Shown: positions 55,318 through 63,666, counted from the first letter of the stretch. The stretch is 64,000 bases of DNA from Bacteroidota bacterium (GCA_019638705.1 JAHBTI010000008.1:44682-108681), one strand, 5' to 3'. The notes: generated from the sequence alone by a model not told the origin. Translations and numbers: made by a program.

Positions 55318-55875
55318 ATGATAGCAAGAGATTTAATAAAAAAAGATTTTGGCGTTGATTTGCCAATAAAAGGCGGAAATGGGAACTCAATAGACAGTCC
55401 TGTAATTATTGAATACGTTATTCCAAACGATTATGTTGGTGTTGAATATGCTTACTTAAAATACTTGGGCATTGGACGAGGTATTGAATGGAAAAGAACT
55501 AAACAAGCACTCATAGAACACAACGGCAGAAGTATAGACAAACTAACAATAGAGTTTCCTGAATGGGAAAACGGACAAAAATTTACTGTTACCGAAAACT
55601 ATTATTTTGATATAACTGAATGTTTTGGAAAAGATTTATTTTCCGAAGAAGAAAAAGAATTTGACGAAAACGCAACCATAAATACAATAGCAAGCGCAAG
55701 TGAATATAATCTTATAGACACGTTTTTTAATGACCAAGCGGATTATATAAAATTCTTAGTTCAACTTAAACAAGCGGCAAGAGCAAACGAAGAAGCAACT
55801 TGTATGGCTGAATTAACAAAAGAAGACGGATATTATAAGTATATGTTGTATTGGCTTAAAGACAAAAGAGGTTAG
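55318..55875 (+). CDS. Island hypothetical protein, possible frameshift at its 3' end
   Basis: 185 residues, start ATG at 55318 (MIARDLIKKDFGVDLP). A GVEYAYLKYLGIGRGIEWKR segment and a FTVTENYYFDITECFGKD segment; no recognised domain. The stop at 55873-55875 is followed in the next frame by a continuous open stretch (EVSVDEAKNWNYKLTDEQ) that lacks any ATG, GTG or TTG until 56015. This suggests that the gene may really continue, through a single-base frameshift or a programmed one. Confidence 0.55.
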   Translation: MIARDLIKKDFGVDLPIKGGNGNSIDSPVIIEYVIPNDYVGVEYAYLKYLGIGRGIEWKRTKQALIEHNGRSIDKLTIEFPEWENGQKFTVTENYYFDITECFGKDLFSEEEKEFDENATINTIASASEYNLIDTFFNDQADYIKFLVQLKQAARANEEATCMAELTKEDGYYKYMLYWLKDKRG

Positions 55876-55949
55876 TGTTGATGAAGCTAAAAATTGGAAC
55901 TATAAATTAACAGACGAACAGATTGAAGAACTTTTACAAATTATAAACG

Positions 55950-56141
55950 ATGATAATAGACTTGAACAAAATCAACTTGCCGCTGTCGGAAGCGGACTAC
56001 AAAAAGCTATTGGATTGGCGGGACGAAGGACTGATAAGCTGGTTGGACTTTCCAGACAAATTGAGCAAAGGATTGAAAGAATACGACAAGACGCACGAGG
56101 GGGCGGAGTGGGAGTTGATAAGCGAAACCCCAACGGATTAG
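55950..56141 (+). CDS. Possible small overlapping gene (63 aa)
   Basis: An ATG-started frame with protein-like composition (LPLSEADYKKLLDWRDEGLI; LKEYDKTHEGAEWELI). It overlaps the frame annotated from 56015. Its wobble positions are GC-rich, unlike genuine genes here, so one of the two overlapping readings is probably wrong. No homologue was recalled. Confidence 0.3.
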   Translation: MIIDLNKINLPLSEADYKKLLDWRDEGLISWLDFPDKLSKGLKEYDKTHEGAEWELISETPTD

Positions 56142-56386
56142 ACGAGAAAAAAGAAACCCCTGCCACGCCAAGAATTTCAGAAGCCGAACAGCGTAGGAAG
56201 AATGGCAAAAATGTATATATAGGCGACTATGTAAAGCCATTCAAAGCAACAATTGAAAACGTCAATATATTTAATCAAGGCTGCAAAATATTAGCCGATA
56301 GATTGGCAATTTTAATTAAGACGAAAAATTTTGATTTAGTTCCTGAAAACCCGCGTGCATTTGGAGAATTGACACACGTTATGTAG
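56015..56386 (+). CDS. Island protein, C-terminal part of a possibly frameshifted gene
   Basis: A 123-residue reading starting at a TTG, but the same frame is open from 55817 with no start codon. It has AT-rich wobble positions, as expected for a real gene here. Content: RQIEQRIERIRQDARGGG linker, then KNVYIGDYVKPFKATIENVN, FNQGCKILADRLA and a FDLVPENPRAFGEL end. It lies 19 bp upstream of the kinase gene. Probably continuous with 55318-55875. Confidence 0.45.
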   Translation: MAGRRTDKLVGLSRQIEQRIERIRQDARGGGVGVDKRNPNGLDEKKETPATPRISEAEQRRKNGKNVYIGDYVKPFKATIENVNIFNQGCKILADRLAILIKTKNFDLVPENPRAFGELTHVM

Positions 56387-56405
56387 TATATTTATCGGCA
56401 GCACA

Positions 56406-58139
56406 ATGGCAGAACTTTACGACAATAAATATCGCTTTGTAGAAGAACTTGGTGCGGGTGGTTTTGGCAGAGTTTTTTTGGCAGAAGATGTGCGTTCAAA
56501 AAGTTTAGTTGCTATTAAACAACTAAAAAATGAGGACGAGAAAGAGCAAGACGACATCATTTACGAATTGGAGATGATGTCAAAATTTAATCATCCAAAC
56601 ATCGCTATCTACAAACACAATTTTATTCAAAACGGCTTGCTTTATATCGTAATGGAATATTGTAGTGTTGGGAGTTTGCGTAATGTAATGCGGAAAGAAA
56701 AATTTCTTTCTGGTCTTGTGTGGAAATGGATACAAACGCTTACCGAAACTTTGCAATTTGTTCACGACAAAAAAATTATTCATCACGACATAAAACCCGA
56801 CAACATTCTTTTTACCGAAAATAGAACGCTAAAAATTTCTGACTTCGGAATTGCAAACACAGGCGGAGGCACACGAGCATATATGAGTCCCGAAGCTTTG
56901 GATTGGAAACAAAATACATCAAACGACCCAAGAGTTGATATTTATGCTTTAGGCGTAACTTTACTTGAGTTGCTAACCAATCAAAATCCATTCTTTGGAA
57001 AATCAAAAGAGGAAATTGTTGAATTGCACGACAAAAAAGAATTTGGAATAACAAATTTACCGCATTGGCAACAAGAAATTGTTTTGAAAGCAATTGCAAA
57101 AATCCCGGAACAACGCTTTCAAACAATGAAAGATTTTAACGAGGCAATACAAGCTCAATCCGTTCCAATTGTGTTTGACAAGGAAGTTATCAAGGCGGGC
57201 GACATTGCAGAGAAAGTCGCAAATCTTTTGAAAACAAAAAAATGGAGGAGGGCTTTTACTTTACTTGAATATGCAGAGATGAAATTGAAACCAAGTGTAA
57301 GTGTAATGCAAGTAAAAGGGAAATATCTTTTGTTACAAGGGAAAATTAAAAAAGCAAAAGAGTATTACGAAAAGGCGTTAAAATGGAATTCAAGATTGGA
57401 CGTTCAAAAAGATTTAGGTTGGATAAACCTTGAAATGAAAAATTATCCTACTGCCATTTCTCTTTTATCAGACCACTTACATCGCAATCCGTCAGATTAT
57501 GAAGCATACAACTTATTACTTCAATGTTTTTACGAAACAAACCGATATGAAACAGCAATGGATTTAGCCAAAACGTTGCTTGATGTGGAAGAAAATAACA
57601 AATGCTTTGCAAATAATTATTACGTCTGTTGTGCAATGCAGAATATCGGACAGACCATTTTTCCAAAAACTGTTTTAAAAGCAGATAAAACCGAAAATCA
57701 TTTTTTGAATTACAATTATAGCGTTATTCTTGAAACTGACTTAACTCACAATTACAAAAAAGCACCAACCTTAAAATCAAAATTGCTTTTTATGGATTAC
57801 CGTTTCAACAAATTCAACGAAGCACCTTTTTATTGTACCAACAACAGCAGAGGAGAAGAATTTAAGGGGGGCGAAACAAAAAAGGCAATCATCAAATTTG
57901 GAAGAAAAGAATACGGTGTAAACGATGTAGAAGTTTCAGGAGGAAAAGCAATAAGTCGAAGACATTGCGTAATAGTAAACAGTAAAGATGATATTTGGAT
58001 TTACGATTTGAACAGCATAAGCGGAACTTATGTAAACGGAGAAAGAGTAAACGGAAAAATGCCTTTGGTCGGAAAGAATGTTATCCGAATTTGGAACTCT
58101 GAATTTGAATTTACAAACGACAAAAACAAGCTATTGTAA
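56406..58139 (+). CDS. Ser/Thr protein kinase with TPR and FHA domains
   Basis: 577 residues. Kinase domain 1-260: glycine loop GAGGFG (16-21), K38, catalytic loop H126-H127-D128 followed by K130 and N133, DFG (146-148) and SPE (161-163). The HRD Arg is replaced by His, so it is a non-RD kinase. TPR-like helices follow (LLLQGKIKKAKEYYEKALKW, about 300-450). A C-terminal FHA domain (about 495-577) has GRKEYG, SRRH and VNGERV. Kinase and phosphothreonine reader are joined in one chain, so it can bind phosphorylated partners or itself. Coupled to the phosphatase gene by TAATG. Confidence 0.9.
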   Translation: MAELYDNKYRFVEELGAGGFGRVFLAEDVRSKSLVAIKQLKNEDEKEQDDIIYELEMMSKFNHPNIAIYKHNFIQNGLLYIVMEYCSVGSLRNVMRKEKFLSGLVWKWIQTLTETLQFVHDKKIIHHDIKPDNILFTENRTLKISDFGIANTGGGTRAYMSPEALDWKQNTSNDPRVDIYALGVTLLELLTNQNPFFGKSKEEIVELHDKKEFGITNLPHWQQEIVLKAIAKIPEQRFQTMKDFNEAIQAQSVPIVFDKEVIKAGDIAEKVANLLKTKKWRRAFTLLEYAEMKLKPSVSVMQVKGKYLLLQGKIKKAKEYYEKALKWNSRLDVQKDLGWINLEMKNYPTAISLLSDHLHRNPSDYEAYNLLLQCFYETNRYETAMDLAKTLLDVEENNKCFANNYYVCCAMQNIGQTIFPKTVLKADKTENHFLNYNYSVILETDLTHNYKKAPTLKSKLLFMDYRFNKFNEAPFYCTNNSRGEEFKGGETKKAIIKFGRKEYGVNDVEVSGGKAISRRHCVIVNSKDDIWIYDLNSISGTYVNGERVNGKMPLVGKNVIRIWNSEFEFTNDKNKLL

Positions 58140-58804
58140 TGCAAAGAATTTTTATTGTGGGCGACATTCACGGGTGCAGCAAAACCTTTAAGTATTTAGT
58201 AACTGAACGAATTAAGTTAAAGAAGTCGGACAAACTTTATTGTCTTGGTGATTATATTGACAGAGGTAACGATAGCAAAGGAGTAATTGATTTTATATTG
58301 CAGTTAAGAAAGAAAAAATATCAGGTTCACACGTTGAGAGGAAACCACGAGCAAATGTTACTAAATTCAGAGAATGGGAAACAATCATTTTCTTATTGGG
58401 TAAGAAACGGAGGCGAAGAAACATTGAAGAGTTTTAATGCAAATTCAATCAAGGAATTGAAACCTATTTATCTGAACTTTTTTAAAAGAACAAAATTTTA
58501 CATCAACACAAAAGATTACATTCTTGTTCACGCGGGTTTAAATTTTAGCAAAGCCAATCCATTGGACGACAAGGAAGCAATGTTATGGATTAGGTATTTT
58601 TCAGTTGATAAGAATTATTTGAACGGAAAAATATTAATTCACGGACATACACCAATGCACAGAGATTTTATTTTAAATCAAAAGTTTGAAAGTCCTTTAA
58701 ATCTTGACGGTGGTTGTGTTTTCAAACATCGAGAAGATTACGGTTATTTATATGCCTTGAATTTGACCGAAAGAAAATTAATTGAGCAAGGAAATATTGA
58801 TTAA
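58139..58804 (+). CDS. PPP-family metallophosphatase
   Basis: A 221-residue protein phosphatase of the PPP/ApaH/PrpE type: GDIHG (D9, H11), GDYIDRG (D38, D41, R42), RGNHE (N69, H70) and late VHAGL and HGHTP motifs provide the dinuclear metal site. It begins at the last base of the kinase stop. It is expected to reverse the phosphorylation by the neighbouring kinase; a nucleotide-hydrolase role cannot be excluded. Last gene of the island. Confidence 0.9.
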   Translation: MQRIFIVGDIHGCSKTFKYLVTERIKLKKSDKLYCLGDYIDRGNDSKGVIDFILQLRKKKYQVHTLRGNHEQMLLNSENGKQSFSYWVRNGGEETLKSFNANSIKELKPIYLNFFKRTKFYINTKDYILVHAGLNFSKANPLDDKEAMLWIRYFSVDKNYLNGKILIHGHTPMHRDFILNQKFESPLNLDGGCVFKHREDYGYLYALNLTERKLIEQGNID

Positions 58805-59110
58805 AAAACAACCATTACCGTAAGCATACTTTTTCGGTTATAACAATGATGTATATTGATATATATTACATATATCAAATGCTTGATTATAAATAAGTTA
58901 TATCACATATTTTAGAATATATTAACAATTTTTTAGATTAAAAAAAGCATTTTTCAGCCGCTTTTATATTTAAGGAATAATGTAGGTAAATACCCCCCTC
59001 GTATGATGAAAAAGGAAAACGAATATTTTTTGCCCGATAAACACCGCCCCCCTATTATAATTACTTAGGCGTGAATAGCTGTTAAATTATTTGCATTCAC
59101 CATGTATAGA
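58805..59110. other. Non-coding right end of the island
   Basis: About 300 AT-rich bases with no gene. TTGATATAT-ATTAC-ATATATCAA (58856-58878) is a perfect 9-bp inverted repeat. Two C6 runs lie near 58993 and 59047. Possible maintenance, excision or transcription-end region. Confidence 0.45.
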
Positions 59111-59146
59111 AACCTCAACTTTGTGGTTAATGGCTGAGGTTTTTTG
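59111..59146 (+). terminator. Rho-independent terminator near attR
   Basis: AACCTCA (59111-59117) pairs with TGAGGTT (59135-59141) across a 17-nt loop, followed by TTTTT. Could stop read-through from the kinase/phosphatase operon into the antisense of tRNA-Val. Confidence 0.55.
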
Positions 59147-59178
59147 TTTTCTGAAATTTCATTTTTGAGAGCGTTTCG

Positions 59179-59198
59179 TATGCAAATTGTATGCAAAT
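59179..59198. repeat. Right arm-type repeats adjoining attR
   Basis: TATGCAAATTGTATGCAAAT, two 10-bp direct units, identical to those in the int promoter at the other end of the island. They end where the attR repeat begins. Confidence 0.65.
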
Positions 59199-59290
59199 AA
59201 AAAAAGGATTTCAAAGTAAAATCTCTGAAACCCTTGTCTTTGTTGTGGGAACTAATGGGTTCGAACCATTGACCCCCTGCTTGTAAGGCA
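59195..59290. repeat. Right attachment site (attR) within tRNA-Val
   Basis: 96-bp repeat matching 47632-47727 at 94 positions. It covers the tRNA 3' half and terminator and merges with the intact tRNA-Val gene. The unit length from left to right copy is 11,563 bp. Confidence 0.92.
59206..59240 (-). terminator. Terminator of tRNA-Val
   Basis: On the minus strand, GGGTTTCA pairs with TGAAATCC (one G-T pair; perfect TGAAACCC in the left copy), followed by seven Ts. It lies directly 3' of the tRNA and is part of the duplicated attachment region. Confidence 0.7.
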
Positions 59291-59320
59291 GGTGCTCTGA
59301 ACCAGCTGAGCTAAGCTCCC
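59246..59320 (-). tRNA. tRNA-Val (anticodon TAC)
   Basis: A 75-nt cloverleaf on the minus strand. Acceptor GGGAGCT/AGTTCCC (one G-T), D-stem GCTC/GAGC, anticodon stem CCTGC/GCAGG with loop CTTACAA (anticodon TAC, valine), T-stem AATGG/CCATT with loop TTCGAAC. CCA is not encoded. It is the integration target of the island; its 3' half is duplicated at 47652-47727. Confidence 0.95.
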
Positions 59321-59358
59321 TTTTTTTCTCTTACAAACTACGCTTGTAATTGGGAGCG

Positions 59359-59389
59359 CAAATGTAAGAGATGAATTTTAATTTACAAA
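59359..59389 (-). promoter_or_regulatory. Consensus Bacteroidetes promoter of tRNA-Val
   Basis: On the minus strand: TTTG (59389-59386) - 19 bp - TACATTTG (59366-59359), exactly the -33/-7 consensus, about 38 bp before the tRNA 5' end. Confidence 0.75.
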
Positions 59390-59407
59390 GGAATAAATTA
59401 AAAAAAT

Positions 59408-60178
59408 TTATGCTTCAACGCCTGTGTCAGGAATTAACATACCATCAACCAACACACGACCGCAATGTTCGCACACAATAATTTTTTTGTTTAAGCGAAT
59501 GTCTAACTGACGTTGAGGCGGAATTTTGTTGTAACAGCCACCGCAAGCATCGCGTTCCACAGCTACCACAGCCAAGCCGTTGCGTGTGTTTGCACGAATG
59601 CGTTTGTATGCGTTCAGCAAACGCGACTCAATATGCGAAGCAGCTTTTTCGCTGTCTTTCACCAACTCTTTTTCTTCTTTTTCGGTTTCGGCAATAATTT
59701 CGTCTAATTCTGATTTCTTAGCTTTCAAATCTTTTTTACGCTCATCAAATTCCGCTTTGCTTTTTTCCAGCAATTCACCTTTTACGGTAATAGCCGCTTT
59801 CGCTTCTTTCATGCGTTTTTCAGCTAACTGAATTTCCAAATTCTGAAATTCAATTTCTTTGGTAATCGCATCGTACTCGCGATTGTTGCGCACTTTATTT
59901 TGTTGCGTTTCGTATTTTTTTATGTTTGCCTGAAAATCTTTAACCGCTTGCTTCTTTTCGTTTAACTGATTCTCAAAATCGGCAACTTCTTCTTTCACGT
60001 TGGTTAAGCGGGTTTCAAGCCCTGCTACTGTATCTTCCAAATCGCTTACTTCCAATGGCAATTCGCCGCGAATGGTGCGTAAACGGTCAATTTTGCTGTC
60101 AATTAATTGTAATTCGTAAAGGGCTTTTAATTTTCCTTCTACTGATGCATCAACTTTCTCTTTTGTTTTTGTGCTCAT
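59408..60178 (-). CDS. Coiled-coil zinc-ribbon protein (CT398/DUF164-like)
   Basis: 256 residues. A long N-terminal coiled coil (about 15-180) is followed by a C4 zinc ribbon near the end (CGGCYNKIPPQ; VCEHCGRVL). The family pairs with Nif3-like genes in many bacteria. It starts 2 bp after the Nif3 stop, in the same operon. A nucleic-acid or secretion/flagellar role has been suggested for relatives but is unproven. Confidence 0.88.
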   Translation of the reverse strand: MSTKTKEKVDASVEGKLKALYELQLIDSKIDRLRTIRGELPLEVSDLEDTVAGLETRLTNVKEEVADFENQLNEKKQAVKDFQANIKKYETQQNKVRNNREYDAITKEIEFQNLEIQLAEKRMKEAKAAITVKGELLEKSKAEFDERKKDLKAKKSELDEIIAETEKEEKELVKDSEKAASHIESRLLNAYKRIRANTRNGLAVVAVERDACGGCYNKIPPQRQLDIRLNKKIIVCEHCGRVLVDGMLIPDTGVEA

Positions 60179-60180
60179 GT

Positions 60181-61275
60181 TTAAAAATAGTTTACCGGAT
60201 TGGTATTGATTTTTGATAAACGGAGGGCAAATGTAGGAAATTTTTTCTGAATAAGCGCAGAAAATATTTCGGGTGTAAATTGCTCTGTTTCAAAGTGTCC
60301 GGTATCTATCAGAAGGATTTTATTTTCTGTGTCAAAGTATTCGTGGTATTTAAAATCGGCGGTAATGTAAACATCTGCCTGCGCCGAAATGGCATTCTTC
60401 AACAAAAATTTTCCGCTGCCGCCACACACCGCAACTTTTTTAATCGATTTATTCAATAATTGTGTGTGTTTTATAAACGGAACATTGAACGTTTTTTTTA
60501 CGAGTGATAAAAAATCTTTTTCGTTCATCGGCGTTTGCAATTCGCCAATCATGCCGCTGCCCACTTGCGGGTGTTTGTTGGAGAGATTGTAAATATCGTA
60601 AGCCACTTCTTCGTATGGGTGCGCGTTCAGCAAAGCCGAAATAACTTTGTGTTCGTTCTGAATTTCAAAAATGGTTTCCAAGCGAATTTCTTTTTCTTGG
60701 CTTAATTCATTTACTTTTCCGATGAATGGTTTTGTGTTATCGTTTCCTCTGAAAGTTCCTGTGCCTTCTGCATTAAAACTGCAATTATCGTAATTGCCAA
60801 TGTGTCCGCAACCTGCATTAAACAAGGCTTGCAGAACTTGCTCGTGATGTGAAACAGGAACGAACGTAACTAATTTTTTAAGTAAATTGTTTTTCGGTGC
60901 AAGAATTTTTGTGTTTTCCAATCCCAATTTTTCCGAGATTTTTTTGTTTACGCCGAGTTTTACATTGTCAATATTGGTATGGCAGGCATAAATGGCAATG
61001 TTGTTTTGAATGGCTTTAATAATGGTGCGTTCAACATAATTTGCGCCTGTAATTTTTTTCAGTCCCGAAAAAATAACGGGGTGATGTGCAACAATTAAAT
61101 TGCAGTTGTTTTCAATGGCTTCTTCCACCACCGCTTCGGTGCAATCTAAAGTTAATAAAGCTCCGCGCGCTTCGGTTTTTTTATTGCCTGTTAAAAGTCC
61201 GCAGTTGTCGTAATCTTCCTGATAGGCAAGTGGCGCAAAGTTTTCTATTTCGGAAATAATGTCTTCAATGCTCAT
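60181..61275 (-). CDS. Nif3-like dinuclear metal centre protein
   Basis: About 364 residues from ATG 61275 (MSIEDIISEIENFAPLAYQE; the frame is open 7 codons further). It has the conserved metal-binding segments LIVAHHPVIF and later YITADFKYHEYFD and DTGHFETEQ, and the inserted PII-like middle domain (about 130-240) seen in long Nif3 proteins. Often annotated as GTP cyclohydrolase I type 2 homologue; the true activity is uncertain. Confidence 0.92.
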   Translation of the reverse strand: MSIEDIISEIENFAPLAYQEDYDNCGLLTGNKKTEARGALLTLDCTEAVVEEAIENNCNLIVAHHPVIFSGLKKITGANYVERTIIKAIQNNIAIYACHTNIDNVKLGVNKKISEKLGLENTKILAPKNNLLKKLVTFVPVSHHEQVLQALFNAGCGHIGNYDNCSFNAEGTGTFRGNDNTKPFIGKVNELSQEKEIRLETIFEIQNEHKVISALLNAHPYEEVAYDIYNLSNKHPQVGSGMIGELQTPMNEKDFLSLVKKTFNVPFIKHTQLLNKSIKKVAVCGGSGKFLLKNAISAQADVYITADFKYHEYFDTENKILLIDTGHFETEQFTPEIFSALIQKKFPTFALRLSKINTNPVNYF

Positions 61276-61293
61276 AATGCGAAATAAAAGTAA

Positions 61294-61323
61294 CAAAAAA
61301 AATCCCGCTTTGCGAGCGGGATT
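61294..61323 (-). terminator. Terminator of the ppiD-like gene
   Basis: AATCCCGCT-TTGCG-AGCGGGATT (61301-61323) is a perfect 9-bp stem, followed on the minus strand by a T8 run. It lies 15 bp after the stop of the isomerase gene and separates it from nif3. Confidence 0.85.
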
Positions 61324-61337
61324 TATCTATTAGTTTA

Positions 61338-63524
61338 TTAATCCAATCTTGATTTATGGTCTTCAATGTCGGCAAGTTCTTTTAATGCGTTATATGCCTC
61401 ATAATCGCTGCGCCCGCTAAGCGAACGTTCTCTCTGTGCTTTATATTCTCTATAATCTTTTGGCTCTGACGCATCTGAACCCACAGTATTTACCGAAACA
61501 ACAAATGCACCTAATTCTCCCGCCACGGCTTTGCTTGTGCTGCCTTGTTTTGTTCCTAAAATTGTTCCCATCATCACTTCATCGTGCCCAATACCGTCAA
61601 TGTTATGGTCGCGGGTAAAGAGTTCAATGGTTCTTGGTTCTATGTTTAATTTGTTTGCAATTTCGTTTATGTTTTTACCTGCATTTGCAAATTCAGCCAA
61701 AACCAGTTCTGCTTTTTTAGCTTGTTTGGCGCGAAATGTTACCTGGTCTTTCACTTCTTCCAAAGGCAACACGCCTTTATTTTTAATGCCGCTCAATTTT
61801 GCCACAATATGCTTGTCGTTAAACGAAAACACGCCCACTTCGCCTTTTTTGGCAGAATATACCCATTTTACCAATTCGCGGGCTTGCTCTAAGTTTTGCA
61901 ACTGACGGTCACCTTCTTTAATATTGTCGGCTGCACGCAAGGTGAGTTTTTCTTTTTCAACGCCTTTGTCAAATAATTCGGCGGTGTTGTGTTCTCCGTT
62001 AAAACGGCTTGCTTTGGCATATGCCGCCTGATTGGTTTCATCGCTTGGAGCAATGAGTTTGAAAATTTGTGCTACTTTATATGATGTATAGCGGGTTTTG
62101 CTCACATCAAGCACTTCAATAATATGATAACCAAATTGTGTTTCTACCACGCTGATATTGCCTTTTGTTCCCATTAATCCGGCGTTGGTATATGGTTCTA
62201 CAAAACCTGTGCTTTCGTTAAACCAACCGTAGTCGCCACCTTTGTCAATGCTGCCACCGTCATCACTTACGGTTTTTACAAGTTCTTCAAAGTCTGCTTT
62301 TTTCTCTTTAATTAAAGTCAATAAACTGTCGGCTTCTGTTTTAGCTTGTTCTTTGCTGCGTTTCGGTTGTTGTTGGGCATCATTCAAGCCAATTAAAATG
62401 TGGCGAACTCGTGCGCTGTCAGCCAAAGAATTTATGGCTTCCAGTTTGTAGATTTTAAAATACGCGCCCTCGTTGTATGGACCAAACACCGTTCCCACAG
62501 GGGAAGTAAAAATGCTTGAATCGCGCACAATCATTGTTTTCTTGGTAAAGTTTTGAACGCTGATAGCTCCGTTTTCACTTTCCTGCGCAATAATCAAACT
62601 GTCTTCGGCAAAGGTTTTTCCTTTTAAACTTTCGGCAGCTTCTTGCGCTTCTTTTTCAAGAGAAGCAAGGTCTTCAGCACTTGGTACTACATTAAACGAA
62701 ACGTACTCAATTTTTCGCGTAGTTTCAGGATTCATATATAAATACGAATGTTCTTTGTAATATTTTTCAATATCTCTGTCCGAAAGTTTTACCGCAGTGT
62801 CACTTATCGCATCAAAATGTTTATGCACATAAGATACATTTAATCTTGTGTTTTCTGCTTTAAACAATTCTTTTGCTTCGGCGGTGGTAACGTATAAGCC
62901 TTTTGTAACCAAAGTGCGGTATTTTTCAAAGTAACGTGTTTCTTTTACCTGGTCTTCCATTTGGCGAACTGCCATTTCCTGGTCACCCACCACGTTTTGA
63001 ACGGCTTGTTTCCATTTTATCAAATCCAAAGAACCGTCAGGAAGCGCAAATTGTTCGTTCAGTTTTCCGTTTTGGTCAGATAAATTTTGAATAATGGATT
63101 GTGCAGGGTGAACCACCACACGGTCATACAATTCGTCTTCGCCGATAACTATACCGGCTTTGTCAAACTGAGGCTTAATAACCAAGTCTCTTATATACTG
63201 TTGCCAGAGTTGTTCAATCACCTGATTGCGTATGGCATCAGGCACATCATTGCTTCCGTTGCGCTGACGGTACATATTCATCTGGTTTTCCATCTGAATA
63301 ATAAATTCGTTGCGGTCAATACGTTTACCGTTAATTGTGCCAAGCGTACTCATTTCGCTGCCGCCAAAAATAGAAGCACCCGAACCCAAGAGGCTTTCTA
63401 AAATAAAAATAACCAACGCCAAGCCCACAATGCCCACCAACAAGCCGGTTCTTCTTCTGATGCTTTCTAAAACACTACGGCTTTCTTTTTTCTTCACCGT
63501 ATTTTCGTTTTTTTCCTTACTCAT
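61338..63524 (-). CDS. PpiD/SurA-like peptidyl-prolyl isomerase
   Basis: About 728 residues from ATG 63524 (MSKEKNENTVKKK). A single N-terminal transmembrane anchor (LLVGIVGLALVIFILESLLG) is followed by a SurA-N-like chaperone domain and a parvulin rotamase domain (VRHILIGLND..., ADFEELVKTVSDDGGSIDKG, GDYGWFNE, VETQFGYHIIEV), then a second helical region. It probably assists folding of exported and outer-membrane proteins in the periplasm. Confidence 0.92.
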   Translation of the reverse strand: MSKEKNENTVKKKESRSVLESIRRRTGLLVGIVGLALVIFILESLLGSGASIFGGSEMSTLGTINGKRIDRNEFIIQMENQMNMYRQRNGSNDVPDAIRNQVIEQLWQQYIRDLVIKPQFDKAGIVIGEDELYDRVVVHPAQSIIQNLSDQNGKLNEQFALPDGSLDLIKWKQAVQNVVGDQEMAVRQMEDQVKETRYFEKYRTLVTKGLYVTTAEAKELFKAENTRLNVSYVHKHFDAISDTAVKLSDRDIEKYYKEHSYLYMNPETTRKIEYVSFNVVPSAEDLASLEKEAQEAAESLKGKTFAEDSLIIAQESENGAISVQNFTKKTMIVRDSSIFTSPVGTVFGPYNEGAYFKIYKLEAINSLADSARVRHILIGLNDAQQQPKRSKEQAKTEADSLLTLIKEKKADFEELVKTVSDDGGSIDKGGDYGWFNESTGFVEPYTNAGLMGTKGNISVVETQFGYHIIEVLDVSKTRYTSYKVAQIFKLIAPSDETNQAAYAKASRFNGEHNTAELFDKGVEKEKLTLRAADNIKEGDRQLQNLEQARELVKWVYSAKKGEVGVFSFNDKHIVAKLSGIKNKGVLPLEEVKDQVTFRAKQAKKAELVLAEFANAGKNINEIANKLNIEPRTIELFTRDHNIDGIGHDEVMMGTILGTKQGSTSKAVAGELGAFVVSVNTVGSDASEPKDYREYKAQRERSLSGRSDYEAYNALKELADIEDHKSRLD

Positions 63525-63596
63525 GTTTGTAGTATAATTTTTTAAGACCGGCAAAGATAATGGTTTGCCTGAAACGGAAAAACGGAAATGAATAAA

Positions 63597-63627
63597 AAAA
63601 TCCCCGCAAGTTTACCTTGTGGGGATT
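63597..63627 (-). terminator. Terminator of the T9SS-secreted protein gene
   Basis: AATCCCCGCAAG (63599-63610) pairs with CTTGTGGGGATT (63616-63627), one G-T pair, across TTTAC; on the minus strand a run of Ts follows. It lies 40 bp downstream of the T9SS gene stop. Confidence 0.8.
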
Positions 63628-63666
63628 TTTGTTGTGTAAAGACGGACAATCGTCCCCCTCTACAAA

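Noticed and set aside
58985..59055. Two C6 runs as a possible G-quadruplex or oriT
   Set aside because: Only two runs 54 bp apart; four G-tracts are needed, and no nick-site-like sequence or relaxase gene is present.
47632..59290. Integrative conjugative element or prophage
   Set aside because: No relaxase, type IV coupling, Tra, capsid, portal, terminase or lysis genes are visible in the element.
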